From the NCBI RefSeq assembly GCF_002019695.1, contig NZ_KV917376.1, positions 1,005,818-1,069,817 on the forward strand: 64,000 nucleotides of DNA, in the 5' to 3' direction. Every line of letters begins with the position of its first letter. The stretch's first letter is position 1. The notes beneath the pieces are model-generated. The model worked only from the letters and a program-made list of their open reading frames with translations, ran no database searches and was not told the origin of the DNA. Shown piece after piece: positions 50,718 to 63,596 of this stretch. The DNA comes from Evansella clarkii. GTDB taxonomy: Bacteria; Bacillota; Bacilli; Bacillales; Salisediminibacteriaceae. The position numbers were made by a program, and so were the translations under genes.

Positions 50718-51587
50718 TTATTCTTCTTCTTCATATAAATTAGGCATGCCTCTTCTGAGAGTCCCGTTAGTTTCTACTCCCCCGAGCCCTTTTTGCCCTG
50801 TTAAAGAAGTTTTTAAAATGTCCCAGACACCCACTCTTTCCATAAAAGGTGTCAGACTAACTTTAGAAACGACATATACGGGGTCCAAAGCATGTATATT
50901 AACCCGGTCAGGAGAACTTGCAAAATTTGCGCCAGCCTTTAACAGCGACTGAAAATTCGACTGGCATGCACCGGCAAATATTACAAGGTGGTCCATATAG
51001 GGAACCACTTTGCGCGCTTCCATTACTGTATCGACAAAATGCCTTGAATTTCTGTAAGCTTTCATTTCCTGTTCACTGCCCTTAGATTTACTATACGCAT
51101 CATGTCCTGTTATAACCAGGATTTCAGGCCTCACCATTTCTATAAGGGAAGCCACCTGAAGCGGCATCTCCTTTTCATGAAGATGCACCCCGTAAACGGG
51201 TACACCTAAGCGGTCATAAACCTGGGTGCATTTCTTTAAATATAAGGAGTCTCCGTCCATATGAAGGACTTTTCCGGGCATTTCAAAATACTGCTTTTTT
51301 TTTGTATAGCCTGAGGTAACTTCATACTCGCTTTTTTCCCTGATTAATTTCCGGTCCTGTCTGAAAAGCTGGTAACAGCTCTCCACCTGGTCTTTATATT
51401 TTTCAGCCCTTCTCTTTCTCTCCTCATCCTTTATAGGCACTAGATCACTTACTGGAGCATCAGCCAGAAGCCTCATATCTTCACCTGTTAACTCAGCTTT
51501 ATCTCCATTTATTTGTTTAATTCGAAATAAAATATCACAATTATACGATGCTCTTCCTACTATCTGACCTACTTTAAAGTCCGCCAT
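50718..51587 (-). CDS. yabG: Sporulation-specific protease YabG
   Basis: Spore coat cysteine-type protease that processes coat proteins (SpoIVA, SafA, YeeK) before transglutaminase cross-linking. 289 aa: MADFKVGQIVGRASYNCDIL, MPGKVLHMDGDSLYLKKC, VPVYGVHLHEKEMPLQV, ILVITGHDAYSK (conserved His) and IFAGACQSNFQSLLKAGAN (conserved Cys). AGGAGG lies 8 nt before the ATG. Between veg and ksgA as in B. subtilis. Confidence 0.95.
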   Translation of the reverse strand: MADFKVGQIVGRASYNCDILFRIKQINGDKAELTGEDMRLLADAPVSDLVPIKDEERKRRAEKYKDQVESCYQLFRQDRKLIREKSEYEVTSGYTKKKQYFEMPGKVLHMDGDSLYLKKCTQVYDRLGVPVYGVHLHEKEMPLQVASLIEMVRPEILVITGHDAYSKSKGSEQEMKAYRNSRHFVDTVMEARKVVPYMDHLVIFAGACQSNFQSLLKAGANFASSPDRVNIHALDPVYVVSKVSLTPFMERVGVWDILKTSLTGQKGLGGVETNGTLRRGMPNLYEEEE

Positions 51588-51608
51588 GACACACGCCTCC
51601 TCACACGA

Positions 51609-51632
51609 TAAATTATGCAGGGAGGCGCTCTG
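51609..51632 (-). promoter_or_regulatory. Candidate sigma-K promoter for yabG
   Basis: -10 CATAATTTA (51609-51617) fits CATANNNTA exactly, with an AC dinucleotide about 14-15 nt upstream. The leader would be very short. yabG is sigma-K dependent in B. subtilis. Confidence 0.4.
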
Positions 51633-51635
51633 TTG

Positions 51636-53089
<1,454 letters not shown>

Positions 53090-53230
53090 TATTACCTCTA
53101 CCCTCTCTGATAGCCTGTACAGCTATTTTATCTCTGTTTCGATATGTCTATTACTATACCTAATCATGTTAGAAGTGCAAGTTCCCAGGGGGATATTGCG
53201 ATTGCGCCGTGTTAACTCCGAAACTCCAAA

Positions 53231-53261
53231 AAGAAAAAACACAGAGATAACTCTGTGTTTA
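53231..53261 (-). terminator. yabE terminator
   Basis: Stem AACACAGAG/CTCTGTGTT with TTAT loop, overlapping the yabE stop, followed in the minus direction by TTTTTTCTTTTTG. Confidence 0.88.
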
Positions 53262-54557
53262 ATCAAGCACTCGAACTTCTACGGTCCGCCTGCCAAAAGA
53301 CCTTACCTTGTTAGTATCGGGAATGAATATATCAATCTTATTCCCGTTGATAGCCCCGCCAATATCCGCCGCTAAATAGGTTCCATAGCCTTTTACTTCC
53401 ACTCTGGACCCTAACGGTATGACGTTCGGATCGACTGCTATAACTTTGGCGTTCGGGTTATTTTTCAGATTAACTCCTGTATAAGTAATGCCTGAACAAC
53501 CACTGCAATTAGCCGTATAGGCAGTAGCTGTAAAAGTACGCCAGCTGCCCTGGTTACTGCCTGAGCTTCCCCCGGAAGAGGAATTTGAGGATGACGAATC
53601 CGATGCAGCTGAAGCATTGGAACTTGATGATGAATTAATGGAGGACGTATTTTCCGCTGAAGCAGATGCCCCTCTGGAAACTACAGGCTGCGGCTCTTTT
53701 GTACCTACAGCCACTACCCTGTCTTCACTTTCAGCCACTATTTCTTCCTTAATCAATTCCCTTGATGCCTCTTCTCCATCCTCTAAAATAACTTCATAGT
53801 ATTTTGCAAGAGTCCCATTTTTTCCGCTGTTTAGTACTTTTTCTGTCCCTCGTTCTACAGAGCCATCATTTTTTCGTACAGTTGCAAAATCTATTTCTTC
53901 TTCCACAACATCGGTGACTTTTTCCACCCGGACCACGTTAATCTCGGTTTCCTCTGCCAGAAGATCGTCGAGGGAAGGTTCTACACGGTCTAATTCGCCA
54001 AGGGCAATATTCTCATTTTCCAAAAAGTCAGCGACCGTTGTTGAAGTCGTCCAAACCTCTTTTTCTTCTCCATCACTATACAGCGTAATGAGGAAAGCAG
54101 TTTCATAGCTTACCAGTGTATTCTCTGTTATTATTTCATCTGGATCAGGACTAATCTTATCATGCTCGTTTACTTCTATTTTCAGCTCAGCAAGCAGTTC
54201 CTCTACTGTACCGGCTGTTGTCCAGACTTTTTGGCTTTCGCCATCCGTATGTATTTCTACCTGCTTTGCTGGTGTTATGGTGATTTCCATCGTATCTTTG
54301 ATGTCTGTATCCTGGGGCGGGTCGATGTCATCGTGAATACTCACTTCAATATCACGTTCTTCTAAAACCTCTCCGACAGTTGATGCATGTGTATAGACGG
54401 TACTTATGTCCTCTTCCATACCAATCGTTACTGATGCTTTCGTTAATTCATACACAGCGAAAACAACAATACCAATCAACGTCAGGAGGCCAACGCTGGA
54501 TACGGCAAGCTTTCTCCACGAAATACGTGAATAGAGCTGCTTCATCCATTGATTCAT
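53259..54557 (-). CDS. yabE: Cell wall-binding resuscitation-factor-like protein YabE
   Basis: 432 aa, secreted or anchored by an N-terminal helix (about 17-38). Then three DUF348 repeats (each with VWTT or THAST then VGEVLEE-type helices, about 45-205), a G5 domain (about 205-285), a serine/asparagine-rich linker (about 300-340) and a C-terminal 3D domain (about 345-432) with conserved aspartates in VIAVDPNVIPLGSRV and AADIGGAINGNKIDIF. Likely a lytic transglycosylase-type cell wall enzyme related to Sps/Rpf. GGAGGGG lies 7 nt before the ATG. Confidence 0.94.
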   Translation of the reverse strand: MNQWMKQLYSRISWRKLAVSSVGLLTLIGIVVFAVYELTKASVTIGMEEDISTVYTHASTVGEVLEERDIEVSIHDDIDPPQDTDIKDTMEITITPAKQVEIHTDGESQKVWTTAGTVEELLAELKIEVNEHDKISPDPDEIITENTLVSYETAFLITLYSDGEEKEVWTTSTTVADFLENENIALGELDRVEPSLDDLLAEETEINVVRVEKVTDVVEEEIDFATVRKNDGSVERGTEKVLNSGKNGTLAKYYEVILEDGEEASRELIKEEIVAESEDRVVAVGTKEPQPVVSRGASASAENTSSINSSSSSNASAASDSSSSNSSSGGSSGSNQGSWRTFTATAYTANCSGCSGITYTGVNLKNNPNAKVIAVDPNVIPLGSRVEVKGYGTYLAADIGGAINGNKIDIFIPDTNKVRSFGRRTVEVRVLD

Positions 54558-54583
54558 GGCTGAACCCCTCCTTCAGAAACCGA

Positions 54584-54612
54584 ATTATACGCCCGCTCGC
54601 CCCCTTTGTCAA
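54584..54612 (-). promoter_or_regulatory. yabE promoter (sigma-A, consensus)
   Basis: -35 TTGACA (54607-54612), 17-bp spacer, -10 TATAAT (54584-54589). Upstream, near 54680-54690, TTGTCGAGAA in transcript sense is one base from a 0A box. Confidence 0.8.
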
Positions 54613-54777
54613 TTAATATATCAATCCCTTACTCTCAGCAATTATTACGTAATTCTTATGCCTGTTGAAGGAAAACTTCTCGACAACCCTTATGGATACT
54701 GATGCGGGAAGTTGTTGAACAAAAGCCGGCGCCTCGGTTTTCGGACAAGCTCAGCCAGAATTTGCTAGCTGTCTTTG

Positions 54778-55545
54778 TCAGTTAATCCCGAAAAGTTTTT
54801 CTGCATTCTTTGTTGTCTGGTGAGCAACTTCCTCATAATCAAGCTCTTTAAGCCGGGCTATTTCCTCGGCCACTAATTTTACGTATGCCGGTTCATTTCT
54901 TTTTCCTCTATACGGGTGTGGAGCTAGGTAGGGAGCATCTGTTTCAATAAGCATTCTTTCCAAAGGAATTTCCTTTGCTGTCTCTTTTGTTTCTTTCGCA
55001 TTTTTAAACGTGACTGGCCCCCCAAAGGAGATATAGAAGTTCATGTCCATACAAGCTCTGGCAATTTCAATGCTTCCTCCAAAGCAGTGCATGATTCCCC
55101 CTGTTTCTTCTGCCTTTTCCTCTTTAAGGATCTTCACCACATCCTCGTCAGCGTTTCGGTTGTGAATTATAAGGGGGAGTTTCACTTCTTTAGCCAGCTG
55201 GATCTGCTTTCGGAAAGCATCCTTCTGAGCTTCTTTTGGGGATTTATCCCAGTGGTAGTCAAGCCCTGTTTCTCCAATTGCTACTACCTTAGGGTGTGAA
55301 GCCAAGTCCCTGATCCAGTTCAGATATTCCTGATTCAGGTCGATGGCGTCAACAGGATGCCATCCAACAGCAGCGTATATAAAGTCATATTTCTCTGTGA
55401 GTTCCATTGCTTTATTGATCGTTTTTTCGTCAAACCCGACGACTGTCATTTTTGAGACTCCGGCCTCGTTTGCCCGCTCAATTACTTGTTCTATATCTTC
55501 TTCGAACTGATCGGCATTTAAATGTACGTGAGTATCAAACAACAT
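54778..55545 (-). CDS. tatD: TatD-family metal-dependent DNase (YabD)
   Basis: Metal-dependent hydrolase/3'-5' exonuclease. 255 aa TIM barrel: MLFDTHVHLNADQFEED (metal site HXH), AAVGWHPVD, AIGETGLDYHWDKS, LPLIIHNRNADED, MHCFGGS and LIETDAPYLAPHPYRG, all family metal ligands present. AAGGAGG lies 7 nt before the ATG. Follows metS after a terminator. Confidence 0.95.
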   Translation of the reverse strand: MLFDTHVHLNADQFEEDIEQVIERANEAGVSKMTVVGFDEKTINKAMELTEKYDFIYAAVGWHPVDAIDLNQEYLNWIRDLASHPKVVAIGETGLDYHWDKSPKEAQKDAFRKQIQLAKEVKLPLIIHNRNADEDVVKILKEEKAEETGGIMHCFGGSIEIARACMDMNFYISFGGPVTFKNAKETKETAKEIPLERMLIETDAPYLAPHPYRGKRNEPAYVKLVAEEIARLKELDYEEVAHQTTKNAEKLFGIN

Positions 55546-55675
55546 GAATAAGTCCTCCTTATATTATTTAATATGAGTATCCCTTTTGCTCAGAATTATC
55601 ATTATTACTTTAAATAAGGTGTGTTAATGAACTTTATAGACATTCTGAGCTAATGACATAGTCATCTTATTTAAA

Positions 55676-55708
55676 AGGGACGCCCTTCCTGAGGGGAAAG
55701 GCGTCTTT
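55676..55708 (-). terminator. metS terminator
   Basis: Stem GACGCC/GGCGTC with an imperfect A/T-G extension, 10 nt after the metS stop. T-run is TTTT on the minus side and TTTTTT on the plus side. Confidence 0.6.
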
Positions 55709-55714
55709 TTTGGT

Positions 55715-57718
<2,004 letters not shown>

Positions 57719-57784
57719 CTATAAAACAATAAATTGCTTACGTCTTGAGATTTTCACATACGGTGCCTCCAGGAGCGTCAGAAA

Positions 57785-58088
57785 CAAAAAAATCCCCCGT
57801 CCGCCTTGGGACGAGAGTTCATACTCACGTGGTACCACCCAGATTCACTGTTATTAAAACAGTCTCCAGAGGCTGAAAACAGGACTGCGTTAAAGCATCT
57901 GTATTTTCAGCCTGCTCCGTTAACGCCGGATTTACGTTACCCCCTTACATCTTTTTGCTCGAAGGTAATTTCCTCGCTGGACCATCTTCAAGAGTTCAGT
58001 TCATACCAGTTCTCAGCAGCCTGGCTCTCTGTCAAAAACTTTCCTCTTTACTCATCCCGTCATCGGAAACAGATTATTTGCTTTCTGT
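57785..58088 (-). promoter_or_regulatory. T-box riboswitch of metS (Met)
   Basis: In transcript sense the leader ends with the T-box GGTGGTACCACGTG (57829-57842) and a terminator stem CGTCC/GGACG followed by GGGGGATTTTTTT (about 57788-57815). Stem I lies upstream with GCTGCTGAGAACTGG; the ATG at 57983-57985 in TTGAAGATGGTCC is the candidate specifier for methionine. The T-box TGGT would pair with the ACCA end of uncharged tRNA-Met. Confidence 0.9.
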
Positions 58089-58094
58089 ATTCAG

Positions 58095-58123
58095 AATATA
58101 TCTAATAGAGTAGACAGTGTCAA
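58095..58123 (-). promoter_or_regulatory. metS promoter (sigma-A)
   Basis: -35 TTGACA (58118-58123), 17-bp spacer, -10 TATATT (58095-58100), directly before the T-box leader. Confidence 0.75.
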
Positions 58124-58141
58124 GCTGTACACTCTGCAGAG

Positions 58142-58460
58142 GCTCTTCTTAGAAGTATTCCCATGTATTTGTAAAACTAAAAGCATCTTTTTAAAAACAA
58201 AAGCACCGGATGAATTAGCTGGATTTCCAGGAGGCCATAGAGTAAGCGGGGAAAATATTTTCACATTTATTATAGTTTATAAGACAAAAGCACGCTTCCT
58301 GTTACGAATAATCAATAGAGTTAAGAAAATAGAGTCAGTTTAAAACTTTCAAATTAAAATTATTTAATAAACTGAATAAACCCTTTAGTATCAACGGATT
58401 AACCAAATCCCCCCCTCTTCCCCGCCACAAACATTTCCGAAAAAAAGCGAATTAAATTAT
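58142..58460. other. Intergenic DNA between divergent metS and abrB, nothing recognised
   Basis: AT-rich, no open frame of note, no further RNA element seen. The abrB promoters start at 58468. Confidence 0.6.
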
Positions 58461-58467
58461 ATTTTAA

Positions 58468-58529
58468 TTGACTTCTTTTGGAAAAGTTGGTATTCTAAGT
58501 TTGAAAGAATAGTGTCGAAAATCTATGCT
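58468..58529 (+). promoter_or_regulatory. abrB promoters P1 and P2 with 0A box
   Basis: P1: TTGACT (58468-58473), 17 bp, TATTCT (58491-58496). P2: TTGAAA (58501-58506), 17 bp, TATGCT (58524-58529). A perfect 0A box TGTCGAA lies at 58513-58519, inside P2 and just downstream of P1, the place where Spo0A-P represses abrB in B. subtilis. Confidence 0.75.
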
Positions 58530-58560
58530 AAACTAATATATTGACCGGGAGGAAAATAGT

Positions 58561-58848
58561 ATGAAATCTACTGGAATTGTTCGTAAAGTTGACGAATTGG
58601 GCCGCGTAGTAATACCTATTGAGCTTCGCCGTACCCTTGATATTGCAGAAAAAGATGCGCTTGAAATTTATGTGGACGACGAGAGAATTGTACTGAAGAA
58701 GTACAAGCCTAACATGACTTGCCAGGTAACAGGAGAGGTTTCCGATGATAATCTGTCTATTGCCGAGGGCAAAATTATCCTGAGCCCTCAGGGAGCAAAA
58801 GAAATTATAAGAGATTTAGAGGATTACCTTGAAAAGCAAGATAAGTAA
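58561..58848 (+). CDS. abrB: Transition state regulator AbrB
   Basis: Global repressor of post-exponential genes. 95 aa: N-terminal swapped-hairpin DNA-binding domain (MKSTGIVRKVDELGRVVIPI, ELRRTLDIAEKDALEIYVDD) and C-terminal multimerisation domain including the conserved Cys of MTCQVTGEV. GGGAGG lies 8 nt before the ATG. The only plus-strand protein gene in the window; divergent from metS and convergent with rsmI, as in B. subtilis. It should act on spoVG in this same window. Confidence 0.97.
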   Translation: MKSTGIVRKVDELGRVVIPIELRRTLDIAEKDALEIYVDDERIVLKKYKPNMTCQVTGEVSDDNLSIAEGKIILSPQGAKEIIRDLEDYLEKQDK

Positions 58849-58852
58849 TACA

Positions 58853-58886
58853 TAAACCCAGCTCAATTCATGAGCTGGGTTTATTT
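58853..58886 (+). terminator. abrB terminator
   Basis: Perfect stem AACCCAGCTCA/TGAGCTGGGTT with a 5-nt loop followed by TATTTAAT. Confidence 0.85.
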
Positions 58887-58922
58887 AATCCCTAAGAAAA
58901 AATATCCTTTACTATGAAAATT

Positions 58923-58985
58923 GTCCAGCTCCATCACCTACTCGCTCGAGGTCACTTCGCTCGTGAGAAAGGCGCTTCCGCTTTG
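58923..58985 (+). repeat. Dispersed intergenic repeat, family A, copy 3 (short)
   Basis: GTCCAGCTCCATCACCTACT, CGCTCGAGGTCACTTC, GCTCGTGAGAAAGGCGCTTC. Left and right ends of the family with almost no interior. It lies between convergent abrB and rsmI and stops exactly at the rsmI stop codon. Confidence 0.7.
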
Positions 58986-59882
58986 CTATTCCACATGATA
59001 AATCTGATAAACGTCTCTTTTTTTCATTCCTCTGTCAGCAGCCGTTTGTTTAATTGCATCCTTAGATGATAGTCCTTCTTCCATATAGTGTTCAATATGT
59101 TCCTCAATTGGCATAGAGGCCCACCACTTTTCTTCCTCCTGCTCCAGCTGTTCCTCTTCTGAAGCACCGGAGATTACAAGGACACACTCTCCTTTTACTC
59201 CCTCTTCTTCAATAAATGCCAGTATACTTTCCGCGTTTCCCCGAATGATCGTCTCATATTGTTTTGTTATTTCACGGCACAGAGCCATCTCCCTGTTTCC
59301 CATCACTTTCAGGATAGCTGTCAATGTCTCTTTGAGGCGGTGAGGAGCTTCATAAAAAATAAGAGTATCCGGATATTTTCTCCACTTTTCTAATGCTTTT
59401 TCACGTTCTTTCTTCCTTCGGTCGAGAAACCCGGAAAAGGTGAAAGCTTCTGTAGGAAGAGCCGAGACTACAAGAGCTGTCAGGGCAGCATTGGCACCTG
59501 GAAGAGCAATAACAGGTATCTCTTCTGCTGCGAATCGTGCTGCCAGATCTGCCCCGGGGTCAGAGATTGCTGGCATGCCTGCGTCGCTTACAAGCGCAAT
59601 CACCTCTCCCCCTTTTGCCTTATCGACAAGGATATTTTCCCGCTCCAGCTTGTTATGTTCGTGGTAACTTATTAATGGCGTTTCTATGGAAAATGCGTGG
59701 CATAACTTTTTAGTATGGCGAGTATCCTCGGCTGCAATGATGTCTGCACTTTTCAATATTTCCACCGCGCGATAGGTCATATCCTGAAGATTTCCTATCG
59801 GCGTGGGCACGAGGTAGAGACATCCTTTTCCTTCCATATCACGATAACTCTGCTGAATTTGCACCTTTATCATTCCCTCCAT
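58986..59882 (-). CDS. rsmI: 16S rRNA (cytidine1402-2'-O)-methyltransferase
   Basis: Methylates the ribose of C1402 in the decoding centre. Up to 298 aa, tetrapyrrole-methylase fold: LYLVPTPIGNLQDMTYRAVE, AAEDTRHTKKLCH, ALVSDAGMPAISDPG, ALPGANAALTALVVS, FYEAPHRLKETL. The start is uncertain: ATG 59882 and 59873 stand on or against GGAGGG; the GTG at 59864 has that site 10 nt upstream. Overlaps yazA by up to 44 nt. Formerly yabC. Confidence 0.95.
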   Translation of the reverse strand: MEGMIKVQIQQSYRDMEGKGCLYLVPTPIGNLQDMTYRAVEILKSADIIAAEDTRHTKKLCHAFSIETPLISYHEHNKLERENILVDKAKGGEVIALVSDAGMPAISDPGADLAARFAAEEIPVIALPGANAALTALVVSALPTEAFTFSGFLDRRKKEREKALEKWRKYPDTLIFYEAPHRLKETLTAILKVMGNREMALCREITKQYETIIRGNAESILAFIEEEGVKGECVLVISGASEEEQLEQEEEKWWASMPIEEHIEHYMEEGLSSKDAIKQTAADRGMKKRDVYQIYHVE

Positions 59883-60129
59883 ACTTTATGAGAACTTCTT
59901 TTTGCTTCCTTGAAAGCTGTTTAATCTCATACTCCCGCTTTAAAGCCGTTCCTTTTGAATCAAAGATTTCTTCATATACTACCGCGAAAGGACCTCTGCC
60001 TTTCGTATATTTTGCCCCTTTTCCTTCTTCATGCATCCTCATTCGCTTTTTTACATCCTGAGCATAGCCTGTATAATAAGTGTTATCCCCGCACTCCAGA
60101 ATATAGACATAATGCTTACCACTTTTCAT
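59839..60129 (-). CDS. yazA: GIY-YIG domain protein YazA
   Basis: 96 aa, UPF0213/GIY-YIG nuclease-like: HYVYILECGDNTYYTGYAQD (the two GIY-YIG strands), VKKRMRMHEEGKGAKYTKGR and GPFAVVYEE. Members are small and of unclear function. Overlaps trmN6 by 14 nt and rsmI, so it is translated as part of that operon. Confidence 0.9.
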   Translation of the reverse strand: MKSGKHYVYILECGDNTYYTGYAQDVKKRMRMHEEGKGAKYTKGRGPFAVVYEEIFDSKGTALKREYEIKQLSRKQKEVLIKYGGNDKGANSAELS

Positions 60130-60856
60130 AAAGCTCTTTAAACTCCTTTGTATACGTATTTCCCGCTCCGTAGACGATAATTGGGGGCAGAGTCCTTAAA
60201 CCTGACTTTCCTCCTCTGACGGCTTCCACAAGGACCATATTGGCTTCCCTGTCTGATTTAGGGTATACGAATTGTACTCTCTTTGGCTCCAGGCTGTATT
60301 TTTGCATGACGCTGAATATCTCGGCCATACGCTCCGGGCGGTGAACCATAGCGAGCCTCCCTGTCTGTTTTACAAGCCTTGATGAAATATTTATTATATC
60401 TTCCAGTGTGGCAGCTACTTCATGTCTCGCATAGGAGACCATTTTATTATCGTTTTTGCCCTTTTCGGAAGTGACCTTAAAATATGGAGGATTACAAGTG
60501 ACAAGATCATAACTGTCCCATGAGACCTCATTCTCCAGATCAAGGAGGTTTTTGTTAATAATATTTATCTGATCATCCAGCCCGTTATGATTTATGCTCT
60601 TACTAGCCAGGCCTGCGAGCACTTCCTGAATTTCCACCGCATCTATCTTAGCCTTTGTTCTCAGTGACATCTGCAGGGGAATGGCCCCATTACCAGCACA
60701 AAGGTCGATAATTTTCCCCTTGTCCCCAGGGACTTTCGCAAATCCGGCCAGCAGAACCGCATCTATGGAAAAAGAAAATATATCCCTTCTTTGAAAAATA
60801 TAACGTTTTTTTCCCGGCAGATAGTCCAGCCGCTCTTCTGAGTTAGTCTGCTTCAT
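60116..60856 (-). CDS. trmN6: tRNA1(Val) (adenine37-N6)-methyltransferase-like (YabB)
   Basis: 246 aa SAM-dependent methyltransferase: IIDLCAGNGAIPLQMS (SAM motif I) and LVTCNPPYFKV (NPPY catalytic motif for base N6 methylation). Similar to E. coli TrmN6 (YfiC). Substrate by homology only. Follows yabA. Confidence 0.88.
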   Translation of the reverse strand: MKQTNSEERLDYLPGKKRYIFQRRDIFSFSIDAVLLAGFAKVPGDKGKIIDLCAGNGAIPLQMSLRTKAKIDAVEIQEVLAGLASKSINHNGLDDQINIINKNLLDLENEVSWDSYDLVTCNPPYFKVTSEKGKNDNKMVSYARHEVAATLEDIINISSRLVKQTGRLAMVHRPERMAEIFSVMQKYSLEPKRVQFVYPKSDREANMVLVEAVRGGKSGLRTLPPIIVYGAGNTYTKEFKELYEKW

Positions 60857-60945
60857 TTAACCAGCTTCCTTATTGTTTTTTCTGAATCTCCCTATACAAG
60901 AAGGAGCCTTCCCGCGCTCGACCGGAAAGACCCCTTTCTAAATAA

Positions 60946-61308
60946 TTATTTTTTGTTTAAAAAAGATAAACAAAATAAACAATCGCCTTCTTTGCGGATA
61001 CTTCCGTAGTGCAGGTTGCATATATGGAACCCTTCCTGATATAGGCGGGCAAGGTTATCATATCCCTCACCGAAATCAGACCGGCCGGAATCAGATTTCT
61101 TCTGCTTTCCGGTCTGCCTCTTTTCTTCCTGAGTATGTTCCTCTGTACGTTCCAACCGCACTCTTAAGTGCTCATTTTCAATCTGGAGGCTGTGGTTTTC
61201 TTCCAGCAGCAGAGCAAGCTGCTCCTTCAGTTCCCCAAGTTCATGGTGAAGGCCACCTATTCGTTCCTCCATCTGGCTTACACGAGCGAAAATCTCATGT
61301 TTGTTCAA
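60946..61308 (-). CDS. yabA: Initiation control protein YabA
   Basis: Negative regulator of DnaA that links it to the sliding clamp DnaN. 120 aa: N-terminal leucine-zipper-like coiled coil (residues 5-60, [20 protein letters not shown]) and C-terminal zinc domain [10 protein letters not shown] and [12 protein letters not shown] (CXXH, CXXC). The open frame starts at ATG 61323, but AGGTG lies 7 nt before a TTG at 61308 that gives MNKHEIF, aligned with the MDKKELF of B. subtilis. Confidence 0.95.
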   Translation of the reverse strand: MNKHEIFARVSQMEERIGGLHHELGELKEQLALLLEENHSLQIENEHLRVRLERTEEHTQEEKRQTGKQKKSDSGRSDFGEGYDNLARLYQEGFHICNLHYGSIRKEGDCLFCLSFLNKK

Positions 61309-61322
61309 GATCCCACACCTCA

Positions 61323-62150
61323 TTACTTCGTGGTTTCCGCGGTTATTGCCCCTTCTTCCATCAGCTCGTCTAAAGTAAACTCTATGACACGCCCTGATTC
61401 AAATATTTCAACTTGTACAAGACGTTCGAGCATATTGAGTCCAACTACCTTTCCTTTTCCATAGCTTGTCTTCATCTGCTCATTTAAGTCAGGCAATTCC
61501 TTCTTTGCTGACTCATACATATCATTTTCATATTTCAGACAGCACATGAGTCTCCCGCAAAGACCGGATATCTTAGTTGGATTTAGAGAAAGGTTCTGAT
61601 CCTTTGCCATTTTTATCGATACTGGTTCAAAATCTCCCAGGAATGTAGAGCAGCAAAGCATCCTTCCGCACGGCCCAATACCGCCGAGCATTTTTGCTTC
61701 GTCCCTGACGCCAATCTGTCTAAGCTCAATTCTCGTTCGGAAAATTGATGCTAAGTCTTTGACCAGTTCACGGAAATCTATACGGCCGTCAGCCGTAAAG
61801 TAGAAGAGAACTTTATTACGGTCGAATGTGTATTCCACATCCACCAGTTTCATATCAAGCTCATGATGGGAAATTTTTTCCACACAAACACTGAATGCTT
61901 TCTGTGCTTCTTCCCTGTTCTCTTTTACAATGAGCTTATCTTTTTCCGTGGCGAGCCGAAGCACATTTTTCAGCGGCAGAACTACATCTTTCTCATCCAC
62001 TACTTTAATGCCGCTTACCACTTTGCCAAATTCCACCCCGCGGGCAGTTTCGACGATGACAAAGTCATCTTTATTTATATCTAATTCACCTGGCGAAAAA
62101 TAATATATTTTGCCGGCTTTCTTAAATCGAACACCTACAACTCGATGCAC
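61323..62150 (-). CDS. ricT: PSP1-domain protein RicT (YaaT)
   Basis: Subunit of the RicAFT (Y) complex that helps RNase Y mature mRNAs and promotes sporulation, competence and biofilm formation. 275 aa, PSP1 domain, with the cysteine pairs [14 protein letters not shown] and [14 protein letters not shown] implicated in Fe-S binding (family knowledge). GTG start, AGGAGGG 5 nt upstream. Follows holB by one base. Confidence 0.96.
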   Translation of the reverse strand: MHRVVGVRFKKAGKIYYFSPGELDINKDDFVIVETARGVEFGKVVSGIKVVDEKDVVLPLKNVLRLATEKDKLIVKENREEAQKAFSVCVEKISHHELDMKLVDVEYTFDRNKVLFYFTADGRIDFRELVKDLASIFRTRIELRQIGVRDEAKMLGGIGPCGRMLCCSTFLGDFEPVSIKMAKDQNLSLNPTKISGLCGRLMCCLKYENDMYESAKKELPDLNEQMKTSYGKGKVVGLNMLERLVQVEIFESGRVIEFTLDELMEEGAITAETTK

Positions 62151-62151
62151 G

Positions 62152-63135
62152 TTATCCCTCCTGTAGACGAAGAAGCAATTGCTCCATTAATAGCTGGGGA
62201 GCGGTATTTGCATCCAACTTGCGTTTTGCATCCATAACCGCCTGGAGGTTAGCTCCCAGCTTACGTTGTGACAGCTTTAATGCCTGCTCCTGAAGCTTAT
62301 CTTTCTGATCTGTGTAAACGATAAGATCTGTCTGATCCACCTGCATTCGCAGAACGTCCCTGTACCAGATTAAAAATAAGTCTAAGCCGAGCTGCATGTC
62401 CTTTTTTTCTTTGAAAAAAGGCATCCATACCTCCTGCAATGTAAGGAACGCATATTTTGGACGCATAGAAACTTCATCAATTAATTGTATCACTTTATTT
62501 CTGGCCTGTGCAATCCAATTCTCACTGCAAAGCTGGATTCCTTCTTCCAAATCATAGGTTATTTGCGATACAGTCCGGGCATCAGTATCAGAAATGCCTT
62601 CTTCCACCAGTTTTCCCACTAATCTTTCAGGTGATAACGGCGCAAACGTCAAAACTTGAGAACGGGAAACGATCGTTTTGAGTATTCGGTGGAACTGCGT
62701 AGTCATCAAAACAGCCAGGGCTTCCCCGTCTGGTTCTTCGAGAAACTTCAGGATACTGTTTGCCGCCCCTGGCGTCATTTTCTCCGCATCGTCCACTATA
62801 TAAACTTTCTTGCTGGATTCTACCCCTCTGAAGCTGAATTCCTTTTTCAGGTGCCTGATCTGATCAACTTTTATCGATTGCCCTTCTGCCTCTATAAAGT
62901 GAACATCCGGATGATTTCCAGACTCTATTCTTTTACAATCCGGGCAATTAAGACAAGGATCAGGCCCACTGGATGCTGTACAAAAAAAGGATTTGGCCAG
63001 GACTTTGGCCGTTTCTTTTTTTCCGCACCCTCTCGGTCCTTCAAACAGATAAGCATGCGCAAGACGGTCCTTTTTCAAACTATTTACAAGCATTTTCGCA
63101 ACAGCAGGCTGAGTCTCCTTTAACTTCTCCCACAT
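62152..63135 (-). CDS. holB: DNA polymerase III delta-prime subunit
   Basis: Clamp-loader subunit. About 327 aa AAA+ fold: P-loop-like EGPRGCGKKETAKVLAKSFF, zinc module CLNCPDCKRI with preceding Cys, sensor region NSILKFLEEPDGEALAVLMT, and SRSQVLTFAPLS. The open frame starts at 63141; GGAG lies 8 nt before the ATG at 63135. In B. subtilis yaaR precedes holB; here only about 30 nt separate holB from darA. Confidence 0.95.
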   Translation of the reverse strand: MWEKLKETQPAVAKMLVNSLKKDRLAHAYLFEGPRGCGKKETAKVLAKSFFCTASSGPDPCLNCPDCKRIESGNHPDVHFIEAEGQSIKVDQIRHLKKEFSFRGVESSKKVYIVDDAEKMTPGAANSILKFLEEPDGEALAVLMTTQFHRILKTIVSRSQVLTFAPLSPERLVGKLVEEGISDTDARTVSQITYDLEEGIQLCSENWIAQARNKVIQLIDEVSMRPKYAFLTLQEVWMPFFKEKKDMQLGLDLFLIWYRDVLRMQVDQTDLIVYTDQKDKLQEQALKLSQRKLGANLQAVMDAKRKLDANTAPQLLMEQLLLRLQEG

Positions 63136-63166
63136 AAACATTTCTCCATTCTTCAGCCTCTAATAC

Positions 63167-63508
<342 letters not shown>

Positions 63509-63596
63509 TCAATTCCCCAACTGTGTTGGAAGCTTTTATACTTTATATTTTATTACATTATGTGCATTTTGAATAACTATTGTTTCTCCTTTTAAA

